A DNA stretch of 64,000 nt from Rotaria sordida (Eukaryota > Rotifera > Eurotatoria > Philodinida > Philodinidae): positions 1-64,000 of the forward strand of contig CAJNOL010000162.1 in assembly GCA_905250125.1 (NCBI GenBank), in the 5' to 3' direction. The notes beneath the pieces were generated by a model, which worked only from the letters and a program-made list of their open reading frames with translations, was not told where the DNA came from and did not search any database. The stretch's first letter is position 1. Each line of letters starts with the position of its first letter. Positions 12,078 through 25,073 of the stretch are shown here, in pieces. Position numbers and translations under genes: made by a program.

Positions 12078-15000
12078 TTATAATTCTGTTGTAAGTGGAT
12101 GATAAGATTGAGAATGATTTGATGGAAATGTCATTGATGATGATGAACTACGAGGTTTCAATTGTGTTGAATGTGTTGCTTGAACTATTGTTGATGATGC
12201 ATTATGAACATTTGATTGACTTAATGTTCGTGTTACTATAACGGGAGCTATAGAACCTATTGATACGTCTAAATTGAAATAAACTATCGATTAAAATGAT
12301 ACTTTATAATAATAACATTCAGCAAAGAAACACCAGATATTGATAGACATGAAACAGTAATGGCGATCACCAGTCTTAGGTAGAGCACTACACTGATCTA
12401 GAGATGCACGTATAAAGAAAGTTTGTTAGTGCAGTTCCTTTGAGGCTGAAATATCGAACTTACATATGTTCTTTAGCCTCATTAAACTAATACAAAATAG
12501 ATGAAGTAAAAACAAATCTCTTATAGACTATAGCTCTGTTCGAAGATAATCGATCAATACAGTAAAGATTTATCTTATTTATTTCTGCATTGCGAATAGA
12601 AATTTTTTCTATCGGCGCCCTATTGTTTTTTTTTCTTGTTTGTATCATTGCTATTTGCCTCATTTTCGTATTTTGTTTTTCTTAATTTAACATTGTTATC
12701 ATTATAATCATTGAATTAAATAGCAAATAAGGTTATTGTAAATATTTATGATACATACAACAGTACGTCTTAACACACTATTATATATCTCGATCAACTC
12801 ACAAAAAACAAATATTGATTATTTTTTAAAGCTATAACTTGATCAAATGACAACTGTGGTAAAATTGACATTTATTTTTTTCTTCGAAAATATATGTGGA
12901 TTCTACAAAACATAATCTGTGAGAATTAAACCTTTCTGAAATGAGAAAATCGAACTCAAGAATTTTAACAAACTTTTCTATAGATTCGGATTCGCTAACC
13001 TCGAAAGCTTGTAGTCTTTTTTTTTATATAAAATTCAGCTGTTTTCTTTAAATGGTCTTTCTGATCGAAAAAATCGAAGTCAATTCCAGATCACCATAGT
13101 TTATCTTATGCATTCACCGTCATTCTATATGTACAAATTTGAGATAGTGCGTCACTGTCACTGGTGAATGATGGACCAGTGAAGAAGTACATCGTTATAT
13201 TCTTAGATATTAACCTTTTAACTTTTATTATTAATAACTTACTTTGATTATTTCTATTCTGATTATTGTTTGATATTGTTTCGTTGTGAAAGAAGGTCTC
13301 CTAAATAATGAAATAATATCTCTTTATATTTATTTATTTTTTTGTATGTTAACAACAATGCAAACCATGCATTTTCATTCATCTCATGCTAAATCTTACT
13401 CACGTTGTTCATTCTCATTAAAAATAAATCTATTACTAGCAGTAAAATAATCTTTACAAGAAGCTATATTTTTTTTTCCTCTATTTGAAATTTTTTTTGA
13501 TGATATTCCATCAATAACAAGATATGATAAATTATCATAATTAGCACAACGTTGTTCAAATTGTTCTTCTGGATTTGAAAAATTTAAACTTCGACGATGA
13601 AAATCAAATTTAGCATAAATTGAATTTGATTCATTCGATGGATTAAGACAATAATTTAATATATTATCATATAATGCACGATTATCATTATATGATGTTA
13701 ATTCAGATATAGGTAAAGCAAATAGAGGAAATTTATTAAATAAAGATATTTTATTATAACTGCTATTATTAGTTTTATTCGATTGTAAATTATTAGAAGA
13801 TATTTGCTCCTTTTTTTTTTTGTAATAAATAAATTAAAAAAGATAAAAAGTAGTAGAAACAATTTTTTTTAAAAAATAAAAAAAGAATATTTACTTTAAC
13901 TACATAAGGTATTGATTGACTATTTGCTAATGTATATCGATTGGATGCACTGTTCATTTTGTCAATACGTAATGAATTTGTTTGATGAGATCTATAATAA
14001 ATTGAATTAAGAAACAAAAAAAATTGAGATTAATTATTTACCCGTTAGTTAGAGATGTTGATATTTTTTGTGGTGATTGTTGAATTAATAATGTTTGATC
14101 ATTATCAATATGATGATTATTAGAAGTACATTCATTTGATAAATCTGTATCGAAAAAAAGAAAATTGTTTTTTCAAATACGTCATTAAGTATTTTGAAAA
14201 AAAAATATATATATTGACAAACCTTTTTTTGTATTGACATTATTATTATTATTGATTGAACAGGAATTTACCGGATTGGATTGTTTGTTAAGAACTAATG
14301 GTGGTGGTGGTGTTGTTGTTTTATCATCAGATTTTATTTGTCGAGGAGGAATTGGTGGTGCAGGAGAAAGATTTGTTGAATTTATATTGAGTTCACTTTC
14401 TATAAATAAAGATGATTTTTTTTTGTATGAGATGATGTGTCATAAAACAAATGATGGAAATGAATATGAGAGCAAAATGTTATTTTAGAAGATTTTTATC
14501 GTTTTGAACATTTTTAATTGATTAGATTTGATATTATAAATGTTATTTTAAAAGTTTATAGTTCAATTAACATTGAAAACTTGAAATTTAGTTTAAGTAG
14601 AACTGAGTATTTTTTCCAGATTTTCTCTTTCTACTTTAAAAATAGTCAACTTAGTGAAATCTTTGATTTTTAATCTAAGAAATTGATTAAGTATTGCATT
14701 TTAAAAAATTTTTATTTCTATAAAGATAAATTTGAGATCAAATTGTATAGAGAAATTAATAAAGTAAAAATTTCAAGGAAGAGAATTTCTTGATTTTTAC
14801 TCTCGATGCAAATGTGAAATATGCAATAATTTTAGATCATCATAGTCCAAGAACTAAAGAGAATATATTTAGTCAAGGATTTATGAAACTCTAGCATATT
14901 TGTCTGATATCTAAATATGTTAGTTTTTATTAATCAACTCAATAATCGATATTAATGTATTTATTATTACTCATGGAATCTTTTTACAAGTACTTTTCAT

Positions 15001-18000
15001 TCATATATTAATCTATGTAGCCTATTAGTCGAACACAAGTGGTTTTGATAATATCACTCTCTATGATTTATAAACATATCTATAGAAATATCGAGGTCAT
15101 ATTTATTTTCTTTGATATGCAATCGTTTTCTTTACTCAGCATGAATCAATCCTATTGTTGTTCTTTTGTTTATCAGATATTCAAATGTATTATATACAGT
15201 ATGATCAACAAAGAAAGTTTTTTTATGTCTGCTATTGTTATCAAATTTCATATAAAAAAGTTTGGCATCTAATTTCTTGCAATTAGATGAAGATTATGTT
15301 AAATTTTTGTATCTCTAGTCTTACTAATACGGATGATAAAAGACACAAAAGTATCCAAATGAAGATATACTAAAAGAGTTTCGTTGAATAATGTCACAAG
15401 TTTAATAAGATATTTATAAAATTGTTTTCAATTATGATTATTTATATAAAAACCAATGGACATTATTTATCATTAAGTCTAATTATTAAATATCTATTGC
15501 AAACTGTAAGGTAATTAAAGAACAAGTTAAGTTAGTATATAATTTGCAAATGTACGCAGAATTGTTTTATTCAATACTGAAATGATTACAATGCTTAATT
15601 AATAAACAAGGGTATTCAATCTACGCAGAGACCACTGTAACAACATGAAAATATAAAATATTCAATTGCTTGTGATTATATTTCAAGTGAAAATTAATTA
15701 ATGTAAACATTACTTAATAAAAAAAAATGTTGATTAAATTTTTTCAAGATCGTGTATTATGTAAAAAAATATCTATGGTAACCGATAAACAAAAAGGAAA
15801 TAACTAATTGAAGAATTTCATCAGATTTGAGAAGAGGAAGTCTAGGTTTGCGAGCAGAAAACTTGATTTTGCATATCTCGAAACAATGAAACATCTTGAT
15901 TTATTCTTTACTAAATAAGCAAAAGATTTTTTTCATCTTTACCTTTCAATAATAAATCATTCGGAGATCCTTGAATAAGATTATCAAGACGTTGAGTAGC
16001 TGATAAAGTTAAAGTTTTTTGTAATGATGAACGTTTACAAATTGATGTTATATCATTATTTGATATAAATGAATTTGTTTGAGATTTTGATCTATTTAAA
16101 AAAACAAATAAATAAGAAATATTAAGAAAAAATAAAATAAATCTAATTAAAATTTACTCTATTAATTTTTTATTTTCATCTAATTTTATTTCTTGTTGAA
16201 ATTTTAATTTTCTTAAACGTTCATCTTCTTGTTCACGTAAAATTTCTTGTTCTTGAATTTTTTTTCTTATTGCATATGATGCATGACGTGAAAAACGATG
16301 AGATGCTTTACGTTCAAAATTCATATTATGATTTGTTAAAGTTCTTAATGCTGCTGTTTGACATTCGGTTCGACCACTTTTAAAAAAGAAATATTCTAGT
16401 TTTTTTTTATTATTATTCATTTATTTTTTCTTTTTTTTACCTAAATCGAAATCTTGATCCAGTACGTGCAAAATTTGATTTTGCATTTAGTTTAATTTTA
16501 TTTGCTGATGTTGCACGAAAAAAAACATGATATTCTAAAGCACATTTCCAAAAATGTTTACATTGTTTTTCATCATAACAACGAAATAAAAAAATAAAAT
16601 CACGTTGTAAACGTGAATCATTATCATCATCTTCAATAACAACGATTGTTAATTTATTACGATTAAAATTAATACGTGTTACTTTTGACCTGAAAAATAC
16701 ATAAAAAAAAAAAAAGAATTCGTTATTATATTTTTCGTTTCAGAAAAATGTTTTGTAATATTCACATTATGTTTTTTGGAATAAAAAAAAATATATAGTG
16801 AGTGTAAGTTTTAAATCGAGGTTTTGACGGCTTCTACCTCATAGGAATAGCAGAGATACACAATGGGCAATTTCTACAGAGCATATAGACACGGCTTATT
16901 TTCTGTCAAAACCGCGGTTTTTTTTTAAATATAAATATTAAGTTTTAGTATTAAATAAAGAGATTGATGAGCAAAAAGTGAAGTTCGTAAGAGTTTAGAT
17001 ATAAAATCCATGAGAGTGCCTTTACTCTAAACTTTTTGGTGAAAGAATTTTTATTTTGTAAATTAACTAATGATACATTGTTCGATACAGTTTTTTGTGC
17101 TAATTCTGAATATGTCCTTATTTTCCTTCTAAAGTACTTCTAAGACAAAACAATGCGGAAAATCTTTAAAATCCAAGGTTTTTTTTCATAGAAAACCTGT
17201 ATGTCAGTCCAGAAACATTTATGAATCTTTATGTTAATTGAATAGATGTATCAGGCAGAGAAAAACATTCTGTGACATTCAGTACTTCATATAAAACCAT
17301 TCAATTAGGAATTATTTTCTGTGTTCATATAAACTAATTTTGTTGCATATCAAGACTTAGGAAACATCCTATATCCTTGGAAAACAACTATAGTCTGCGG
17401 GAGATTTTTCAATTAGTGTATTTTCTATTAGTATATTAAGGCTAAAGAACATCTGTGAGTTTCACATTTTAGCACGGGTTAGACTGTGTTGACAAGGTTT
17501 TTTGTTTCCTTACCAAATAAATAAACCAATTTTGATTTTATTTTCAAATACAAGAATACCAGTTGGTGTTAAACCAAGTGTATATTCTAAACCATCTTTA
17601 CCCATAACTGTATGTAAATCAACGCCATACATTTCTAACCAACGTGCTTTATTTAAAAATTGTATTTCACATTCAGCTGGTGTTAAACTTCTGTTGTAAT
17701 AAAAGGAAAGTTTTTTTTTATTTTTGAAAATAAAAAACAAAAATGATGCTAAGTTTTTTTTTTTTTTTTACTTATATGTTGGCCATTTTTGTAAAACTTC
17801 TCGTTCAAATTCTTCGGTTTGTTTATTATCTGGTAGAAAACGAAATTGTGATATATTTTTAATTGAATGTTCATCACTTGTATAATCTCCTAATTCAGCT
17901 AGAAGAGAAAAGAAAAACATTAGTTCTTTAACATTTTGATTAATAAGTATATGTCATTGAGTAAGAAGAACATATATGAAGGGGTGTAACTTATAGTGAG

Positions 18001-20288
18001 AGGTGGGACATAATGCCCCCTGCTGCCAGTCAGTGTTGAGTTACGCTTCTGAATACATGATTTAAATTCTATGAATTATTCATTTTTGAATTCGTTCTAT
18101 TATTTGAAGATAAGAAATAACATTTGAAATAGCTCGATAGATTTGTTTTACAGTTAAGACTAACTATAATTATAAATTAGAATTAATCTATTTTTGAGTT
18201 GTTTTACTCGCTATATTAAAACTGGCATATGTTTTTTTTTATGTTCTTGACATTTTATAAAATTAATGATCTGGTGAGAAACTTCAAAAATTGATAAATC
18301 ATTTTTGAATTGAATCATAGATCATTAAGTAGGATTTATGACATTAGATTTTTTTCTTTTTGATTTATGACTATTTTAGTGCATCTTTCAAAAAAAAGAA
18401 ATTACGATGTATGATGTCTCGCCTCAGATAATTGTCAACATTGTCTTTTGAGTTTAAATTCTAAAAAAAAAAAAATAAAGTTCTCAATGAGACTAGTTCA
18501 TTACAAAAGTATTTTTGTCAAAAAGTTCCTACCTAATGATATCAGACTTATAAATAAAATTGATTGATTACATTTCAAAATATTTTGTGAAACAAACAGT
18601 CATTAATAACTAACACACTTTTTACACTACTAAAACCCTTCAAAAATTCGAATACAATATCTTTAAAACTAATATCAAATAAATCACTCATCAATATAAT
18701 GAAAAATGAATTATAGTACATTTCTTTCATCATTATGTCATGATCATTAATCAACTCGTTTTGTCAAAACTGTAGATTGACAGTGTAAATAGTTATCTAC
18801 GTCATCAAATATGAGCGGCATTAGTTTTACTTATGTTTCATCTTTAATTATACTTATGACCTCAACTTGGAATTTCCATTCAGAATTGTATGTAAAAATC
18901 TTCTAGTCGAACAAATTTTATCTTCTATTATAGAAAGAATGCGTTTATTGAATATTTTTATTATTGTAAAGAAGAAAAAAAATAAAGTATTTGAAATTAA
19001 TCAAAAAAAAAATCTATTTACCTTGAATAGATAATGCAGCCAATTCAACATCTGTACCAGATGGACAATCTAATTTACCCGTATGAATATCATCTTTAAG
19101 TTGGAGTACAAACAAATATCTTTATTAGATAAAAAAAAGAAAACAACAAAAATCAATTATAACAAAAGAATAAATATTCTTTTCTCACCTAGTTAATTCA
19201 TCATGAAGATTTAATGGATCTGATGTATAAAATTTTACACGAAATCGAAATGTATATGGTGGTCCAACTAGAAGAAAAATAATTTTAACTTGTTATTTTT
19301 TTTTTCTTTTCTGTTTCATCTTTTAATTATAATTTCTATTTACTTTTACATTGTTTTTTAATTGATTTAGTTGCATCAAGCCATTGCTAATGAAAAATAA
19401 ATAATCAACATAGGAAAGAAAAATCTTATATAATCTACTTTAACATTATGTGTATCAATAAATTGAAGACCAAAGTAATCAGATTCAACAAGTTTTGTAT
19501 GAGCAATTACTTTATCATAAAGATTTTTGCCAAGAGCTTTACGCTAAATAATAAAAAAAAGAAAACTAAATCAATGATCATCGCATATCACATGAGTAAA
19601 TTGACATAATACAACAGATTAGATAATGTTTTTTTTTTTTTTTTTTTTGTTTTAACTGAATATCATCGATACACTGATCATTTGTTTCGTTTACATCTTT
19701 AATTAGAATGTCTTCTTTTGTTTTTAATCACGAAATTAATTCATTTCTTTGCACGTATAGAAGTCTATTTGATCATCTCATTATTGTATTTCTTTATTTA
19801 ACATGACAATAGAATATACAAGATTACTTCTAGTGATGCCATGAATGAAAGTATATGCTTAGACTAAATAAATAAAGTTTGATCAATGCTAGATAAACTA
19901 TAACAGCTGATACATGCTTATACATGCATATGACAATATGTCTGGACAGGTCAATCTGCAATTAGCTAAACCTATTAATCGAAAATTGATGTGATTGTGT
20001 TCATAATATACTGAACACTAAAATATCATATCATTACTAAAGAGTTTCATATTAATAACTTACATCTACTTCAAAATTAACATCTTCACCATCGAGAAAA
20101 ACAACAGTACAAACAAGACCATTTTTAATTGGTATTATTGATTGAGGTTTTTCAATTAAATTAGTTTTTGCATTAAAAAAAAGTTTTGATTTTGAATGAT
20201 GATTATTATTATTATCATCATTTAATATTGTTGCTTGCTTTTTTGTTTGACGACGACTAAAAAATCGAATAAATCGGGACGTCGCCAT
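12078..20288 (-). CDS. EPB41L5: FERM/FA protein, Yurt/EPB41L5 type
   Basis: Cortical FERM protein of the band 4.1-like 5/Yurt group, which in other animals restrains Crumbs and links membranes to actin. Exons (minus): 20288-20064, 19543-19445, 19386-19344, 19267-19189, 19119-19022, 17898-17772, 17690-17514, 16689-16441, 16376-16158, 16091-15943, 14399-14223, 14144-14042, 13991-13895, 13806-13404, 12268-12078; 811 aa. The FERM domain spans ~58-340 ([88 protein letters not shown]), followed by the FERM-adjacent segment with GSRFR-x2-GRTECQT and FERK. Then come a coiled, charged stretch (~410-440), a proline-rich PAPPIPPRQ segment and a Ser/Asn-rich tail ending TTEL, a class I PDZ-ligand pattern. 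An in-frame ATG lies 33 nt upstream (20321). Confidence 0.9.
16813..16920. mobile_element. short palindromic element in EPB41L5 intron 8
   Basis: A ~108-bp segment starts AAATCGAGGTTTTGAC and ends with the inverse, GTCAAAACCGCGGTTT. It lies in an 824-nt intron. It has no coding capacity and the target duplication is not clear, because both flanks are T/A runs. It is probably a small TIR-type MITE relic. Confidence 0.45.
17979..18051. mobile_element. very short hAT-like MITE in EPB41L5 intron 5
   Basis: A 73-bp segment begins AAGGGGTGTAAC and ends GTTACGCTTCTG, imperfect inverted copies of a hAT-style terminus. The flanking octamers CATATATG (17971-17978) and AATACATG (18052-18059) agree at six of eight positions, as expected for an aged 8-bp target duplication. 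The interior is G+C-richer than the surrounding intron. Similar ends occur in the element at 51492-51677. Confidence 0.5.
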
Positions 20289-21693
20289 AAATAATGTGCC
20301 ATGTACTAATAGATACGACACACAGACAATAACAATAATAATCTAAAGAAAAACGACGAAACAATGACGAGATCAATGAGTCTAGTAACTGTAGTTCAAA
20401 ATATTGTTCATCGGTCAATCATACACAAAGAAAAGAAAAAATAAGAAAAAAAAAAGAGACGATTGTATGATGATGGTGGTGTAGTTAAGAGAAAGAAAGG
20501 ACAGAGAAGAAAAAAAGGTGGGGAGACAGATGCCAAGTTAACGATCTCGAACATATCTTATCAGAAAGAAAAAAAAAAAAAGAGCTCATTGATCGTTGAG
20601 TGTCTAAAATGTGTGATTGCTTCTGCTTTTGTTGTAGGTCAGCTCATATACATATACTATATATATATATATATATATATACATATATGTATTCATATAT
20701 ATCCATGGTTTCTTTGTATCCTATTAGAAAGAACAGCACTTCTTATTATGTTATTATGACCTTGTTTAAAATAAACTTCGTCGTCGTGGTCGAAGATTCA
20801 ATATTAAAGATTGCATCATAGAAACATATACATGCTTATTGTCCTGCTGCGTCTGTATTCAATCAAAAAAAAGGAGAAACTAAAGAGTAAGCGTATAATA
20901 TAGCTTTCCGTTATATTCTCATAGTAAGCAATCGGAGTTAGAAGAAAAAGAAAAGGAAGAGAACGACAGCTGCCTCTAACAAATATGAATGAACTCCAAC
21001 GATCAATACATGTGTTTACCTAAGGAGAAAAGATAAAGATATAAAAATATATTAACAGATGTAATGAAGAATTTAACAGAATATTCAATAATAAAGGTAT
21101 TTTGTTAATTTAAAGAATTCGAAAAGAGATAATTGACAAAATGAAGTAATCAATAAAGGCCGATCATATTATTATGATCAATGAAAAGGTTATGATGATA
21201 CAACATTGTTCTTTTAATAGAGAATAGATAACGAAGAACAGATTTGATCCATTGATTATTATTGAAGAGATAAATAAACATACACGTACGAAATAGACCG
21301 GAAGAAAGCAACCATCATTCTTATTTCTTTATATCAATAGTTATTTGAATGATCAAATGAAGCATATAAAAATGTTCAATAACATATCTGGCGACATCAT
21401 TCAAACAGGCAATCGCTTCTCGAGGATTATTTTTTAGATGCTAATATTTATTTTAACATCAAATAGAAATAATCGAAGGAAACTCATTATTTTCGAATAA
21501 AATTTTCTCTTCATATGTAGTTATGTAATGATCAAATGATAAATCTGATAAATCTTGATAAAATCAGTCCCAATATGCCATTCTATATGGTTCATATTGT
21601 TCTATATTTTCATAAACGAGATGACGCAAGATGAATGTCACATTTGAACTTTTAATTAAATTCATCAATCAACATTTGTCATATGATAATCGA
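20289..21693. other. EPB41L5 upstream region
   Basis: This stretch should contain the EPB41L5 promoter and 5' UTR. It has a purine-rich run (20430-20590), a TA microsatellite at about 20660-20690 and otherwise plain A+T-rich sequence. Short frames around 20463-20821 are low-complexity and are not supported as genes. Confidence 0.5.
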
Positions 21694-22761
21694 TTACTCT
21701 GCAAAAGAACATTTTCAAGCAAAAATGATATGCGCAATTAGGATCAATGATGATATTTACACGTTTCTAAATGAACTTCTCTTATCTATCATAACATATC
21801 ACATTCATTGATTCAACAAATCAAACCATAAGACTTTTAAAATAATTTAGACTTTGTGTACCTGCATTCCTATTATAAATTTTTTTTTCAAATCCGAAGG
21901 TAGATCTAGAAAAAAAAGAGAGTTCTATTAATCTTTTATATCACTTTTTTGAAATGAATTTTAATCAAAGTTTCTTTCATACAAATCAAAGCGATTAGCA
22001 AAAAATAGTCCATTGTTATAATGTTAATTGACTACACAATTGCTAGTCGTATTTAAACGAGTAATGATGAATATCAGATACGTCTATGAGAATTATAAAA
22101 AAAATAGACTTATTGGTAATGACAGGAAATCAGTTTTATTACTCTATTGAAATGAATAAAATTTTTCCTCGTATTAAATTTCATATCTAGCAATTATAAT
22201 TTCAATATTCTTATTTTTTTATTCAAACACTTACTAATTAAAGAATCATAGTAATCAAGATTTGTATCATAATATATTTGCATCTTGTTTTAATCTATTT
22301 AACATGTTGAATAATTTGAATTCATTATCAGATAGCAAAACATGAGGAGAACAATTATTTTAAACTTCTGAGAACTGTTCCAGCACATTCTTTCCAGTTC
22401 ATCTAAAGTTTATTCAAGATAATCAATAGTATTGTTTTACATGGAATGAAAAAGTAAAATAGAATTTTGTTTTCATTTCTTATCAGTTGAAGTTATAATT
22501 TTATATTTTTATGATAATATAAATTCTTTCGATAGTATATTATAATGAAAAATACATGTCACTTATTGTCTTTAGCAGACAATTTTTATTCTTTTTTGTA
22601 TGGTTTTTGTATTCGAAGTAGAAAAAACTTCTTTTCTTCTTTCATACAAGAATTTATGGATCATTTCATTTTTCTTTATTTATTGTACTTCTCATTAAGG
22701 CTTATATTTTATTAAAAAGTGAACAACAGGAAAAAAATTATATACGAAGGTCTTCAGTATA

Positions 22762-23645
22762 CAGCTCGTTCACTTTATTATGAAACGATTTCGATTGATT
22801 TTTTCTCCGTCAATAACCTATTGAGATCCGATGATTTGCATATGAGTCTACCTCATATACATTGCAGATGTTGTTGTAATATTCTTAGTTTGGATAAACA
22901 AGTGTCTGATAATAAAACATCTAATAATATCGAAGAGTACGTCAAATATCTTTTGATGGAATAACATTTCATATTTAGTAAAACAAGAACATTAATTGAA
23001 ATACGTTTGTGTGTATCAAAAAAATGCTGAATCATAGCGCCATTTATGTTTAAAAATATGTCTAATTGGTTCACACATTATTTTGTAGGCCATATCGCGT
23101 GATCGATATCACATGCTCTGAGCACTAAAATGGTTTCTTTTTCAATGATAGATGAATATCAACGATCAATTAAGTTTTCACGTTCTTTTGCATGATTTAT
23201 ATCAAGGATAATAGGAAAGGTCATAGCAATACTAATACAATATCTTCGTCTATATGTGATATAGTGTGACGAACCAATTGTACGCGTTGTCACATGACAT
23301 AGACGATAAAGTTTTGGATTTTGATTGTTTTATAAAGCTGATTGAGGCTGTTTTTTAATCTTTTTAGAGACATACCTAATGGTACTTTTTGATATATACA
23401 AACGTATTTCAGATAAATATTCTTGTTTTACTAAATATGAATATTATTCCATCGAAAGATATTTGACGTAGCCTTGATATTATTAGATATTTTATTACCA
23501 GACATTTGTTTATCCAAATTGAGAACATTATAACAACATCTGCAATGTATGTGAGGTGGACTCATATGAAAATCATCGGATTTCGATAAATCATTGACGG
23601 AGAAAAAATCGATCGAAATCATTTCAGAATAAAGTGAACGATCTG
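22762..23645. mobile_element. TA-flanked long-TIR element, Tc1/mariner-like
   Basis: This 884-bp element has terminal inverted repeats of about 260 bp starting CAGCTCGTTCACTTTATT on the left and the inverse of CAGATCGTTCACTTTATT on the right. It is flanked by TA on both sides. Copy A of the surrounding duplication has the uninterrupted site (TA at 34322-34323), which proves an insertion. Each arm contains an open frame with an HIHCRCC segment, on opposite strands, but neither resembles a transposase I recognise. The ~365-bp centre is unique. Non-autonomous. Confidence 0.85.
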
Positions 23646-23766
23646 TACATTTGATGAAACATAGCATTGACAAAGAAAAAGAAGCATCATTAACCAAAAC
23701 AGAGAATAAGAAAAAAAGGAAGTGTCGGAGAGTTTATTCGTTGTTACTGCATTGCAAATTAAATTT

Positions 23767-23829
23767 AAATACTTGTTCACCTTATTCTCGTGAAATATAA
23801 CAATATCAAAAAAGATAAAAATAAATAAG
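23767..23829 (-). pseudogene. decayed fragment of the EF-hand gene
   Basis: On the minus strand this piece matches exon 5 and the adjoining intron of the intact EF-hand gene (34736-34821), including the GTTATATTTCACGAGA start of that exon. An in-frame stop has arisen after a few codons and the downstream exons were lost by the deletion between TTAAATAC repeats. It is a non-functional remnant left by the segmental duplication. Confidence 0.75.
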
Positions 23830-24875
23830 GTGTGGGGTACTAAAGAAAGAAAACATCATTACCCACATCCAACCATTTTTCATATAAATATTAGGGATAC
23901 AAATTATAGCGATTACAACTGCATTTTTCTAGAAAATGGAGAGGTTTGTTCAATATTTCGGAAAAGAAAATCTCTGTAATTACAAACACATCACAACATA
24001 ATCTCTAGAAATACTCCAGTTTACTGATTTATAAGAAAGAATTTTCTTGAAAATTTTGGAAATTACTGAAATTTTTATATAGAAATAATAAATTTATCAT
24101 CGTACTTTTATTAAAAGTAAGGAAGGCGTCTAACCTCAAGTCGCATGAATTTTCAGAAATTACCGTCAGTAATTTACTGGGAAATTCCGAAAATAGCGGC
24201 AAATTGACGAAAATTCTTATAGTTTTGGAGCTGATCTTTGCTATTTCTATAGACTAATAACTTAATTTATCCATATCAATGTGACAAAAGTTTTAAAAAT
24301 TTTGCGTAATTTCTGAAATGGCTTACATGATTTCCTTGAAAAGGCTTTCTTGTGAATCACTAATTACAGAAGATTCCTAGAAATAACCCACTCGTATGTT
24401 AATAATTTCGAAAATTTCGTTATTCGAAAATGTGAACACTACTAAAAAATCATTAGAAACCTTTTCATCTGGAATATCAGATTTTCCTTACCTATATCTA
24501 TAAAATTTTACTGAATTGTTATGTGTCTGCAGCGTAAGTTCTATCAAGTGTCACTTCTCTTCTGCTCATCTCTGTGTAATATGAACGACCGAACTGCCTC
24601 GAAAAACCACCTGAAAGATCAGCCCAGAAACGCGATCTAATCATACAATTCATCAATATCACATCTTAATGCTTATTTCCAGTTTTTTAAAACTAATTGA
24701 GGAATAGCAACTGAAGATTGAAGATGAGGCTTCTTTTCACCTCTAATAGAAAGGTATAGAATATAAGAAAGCAGAGCCACTTCTCTAATATTCTGGATTG
24801 TCCTAGAGTAACATGAGATCTAATGATTGAAGTTGTACATCCACAAAATAATGATATTGAGAGAAAGATGAATAA
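23830..24875. other. unassigned sequence with degenerate GAAATTxCxG motifs
   Basis: No gene is seen. Around 24040-24430 short motifs such as GGAAATTAC, GAAATTCCGAAAA and TTTCGAAAATTTCG recur in both orientations, perhaps a decayed repeat, but I could not define a unit or ends. Confidence 0.35.
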
Positions 24876-25073
24876 TTAGTAGTATTTTAGTTTATGTGGA
24901 AGGCGCACCAAAACTTCCACTAAAAGGCGACGTTGGTCATCAAGAGTGATTGAGCACCAGTCAAAAACAAGAGAAAGTGTTGTTATAACTTCAGAGAAAT
25001 AATCGGAGAGTAGCTCAAAGAGTGCGGAGTCTGCATGAATATATAGTTGTATGGACGTCTTTATATCAACACC
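24876..25073 (-). pseudogene. fragment resembling the CaaX-ending ORF next to it
   Basis: On the minus strand an open stretch contains WCSITLDDQRRLLV, which aligns with WSSLSVDEQKKLLV in the 166-aa ORF at 25530-26030. The flanks diverge and there is no ATG at the 5' end of the frame, so this looks like a decayed or partial paralogue. The match is short, and chance or a very divergent relative remains possible. Confidence 0.4.

Larger units (their letters stand above)
21694..23829. repeat. segmental duplication, copy B (interrupted and deleted)
   Basis: About 1.07 kb (21694-22761), plus 23646-23829 after an insertion, matches 33325-34821 in the same orientation (copy A). Shared landmarks include CTGCAAAAGA, ATTTACACGTTTCTAAA, the CATAAGACTTTT block and GTCTTCAGTATACA. 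Copy A carries the 3' end of the intact EF-hand gene, so copy B is the derived one. Copy B differs by an 884-bp insertion (22762-23645) and by loss of about 316 bp between two TTAAATAC octamers present in copy A (34441-34448 and 34757-34764). Confidence 0.8.

Noticed and set aside
20463-20821. Lys/Ile/Tyr-rich overlapping frames
   Set aside because: They run through purine-rich and TA microsatellite sequence upstream of EPB41L5 and have no independent support.
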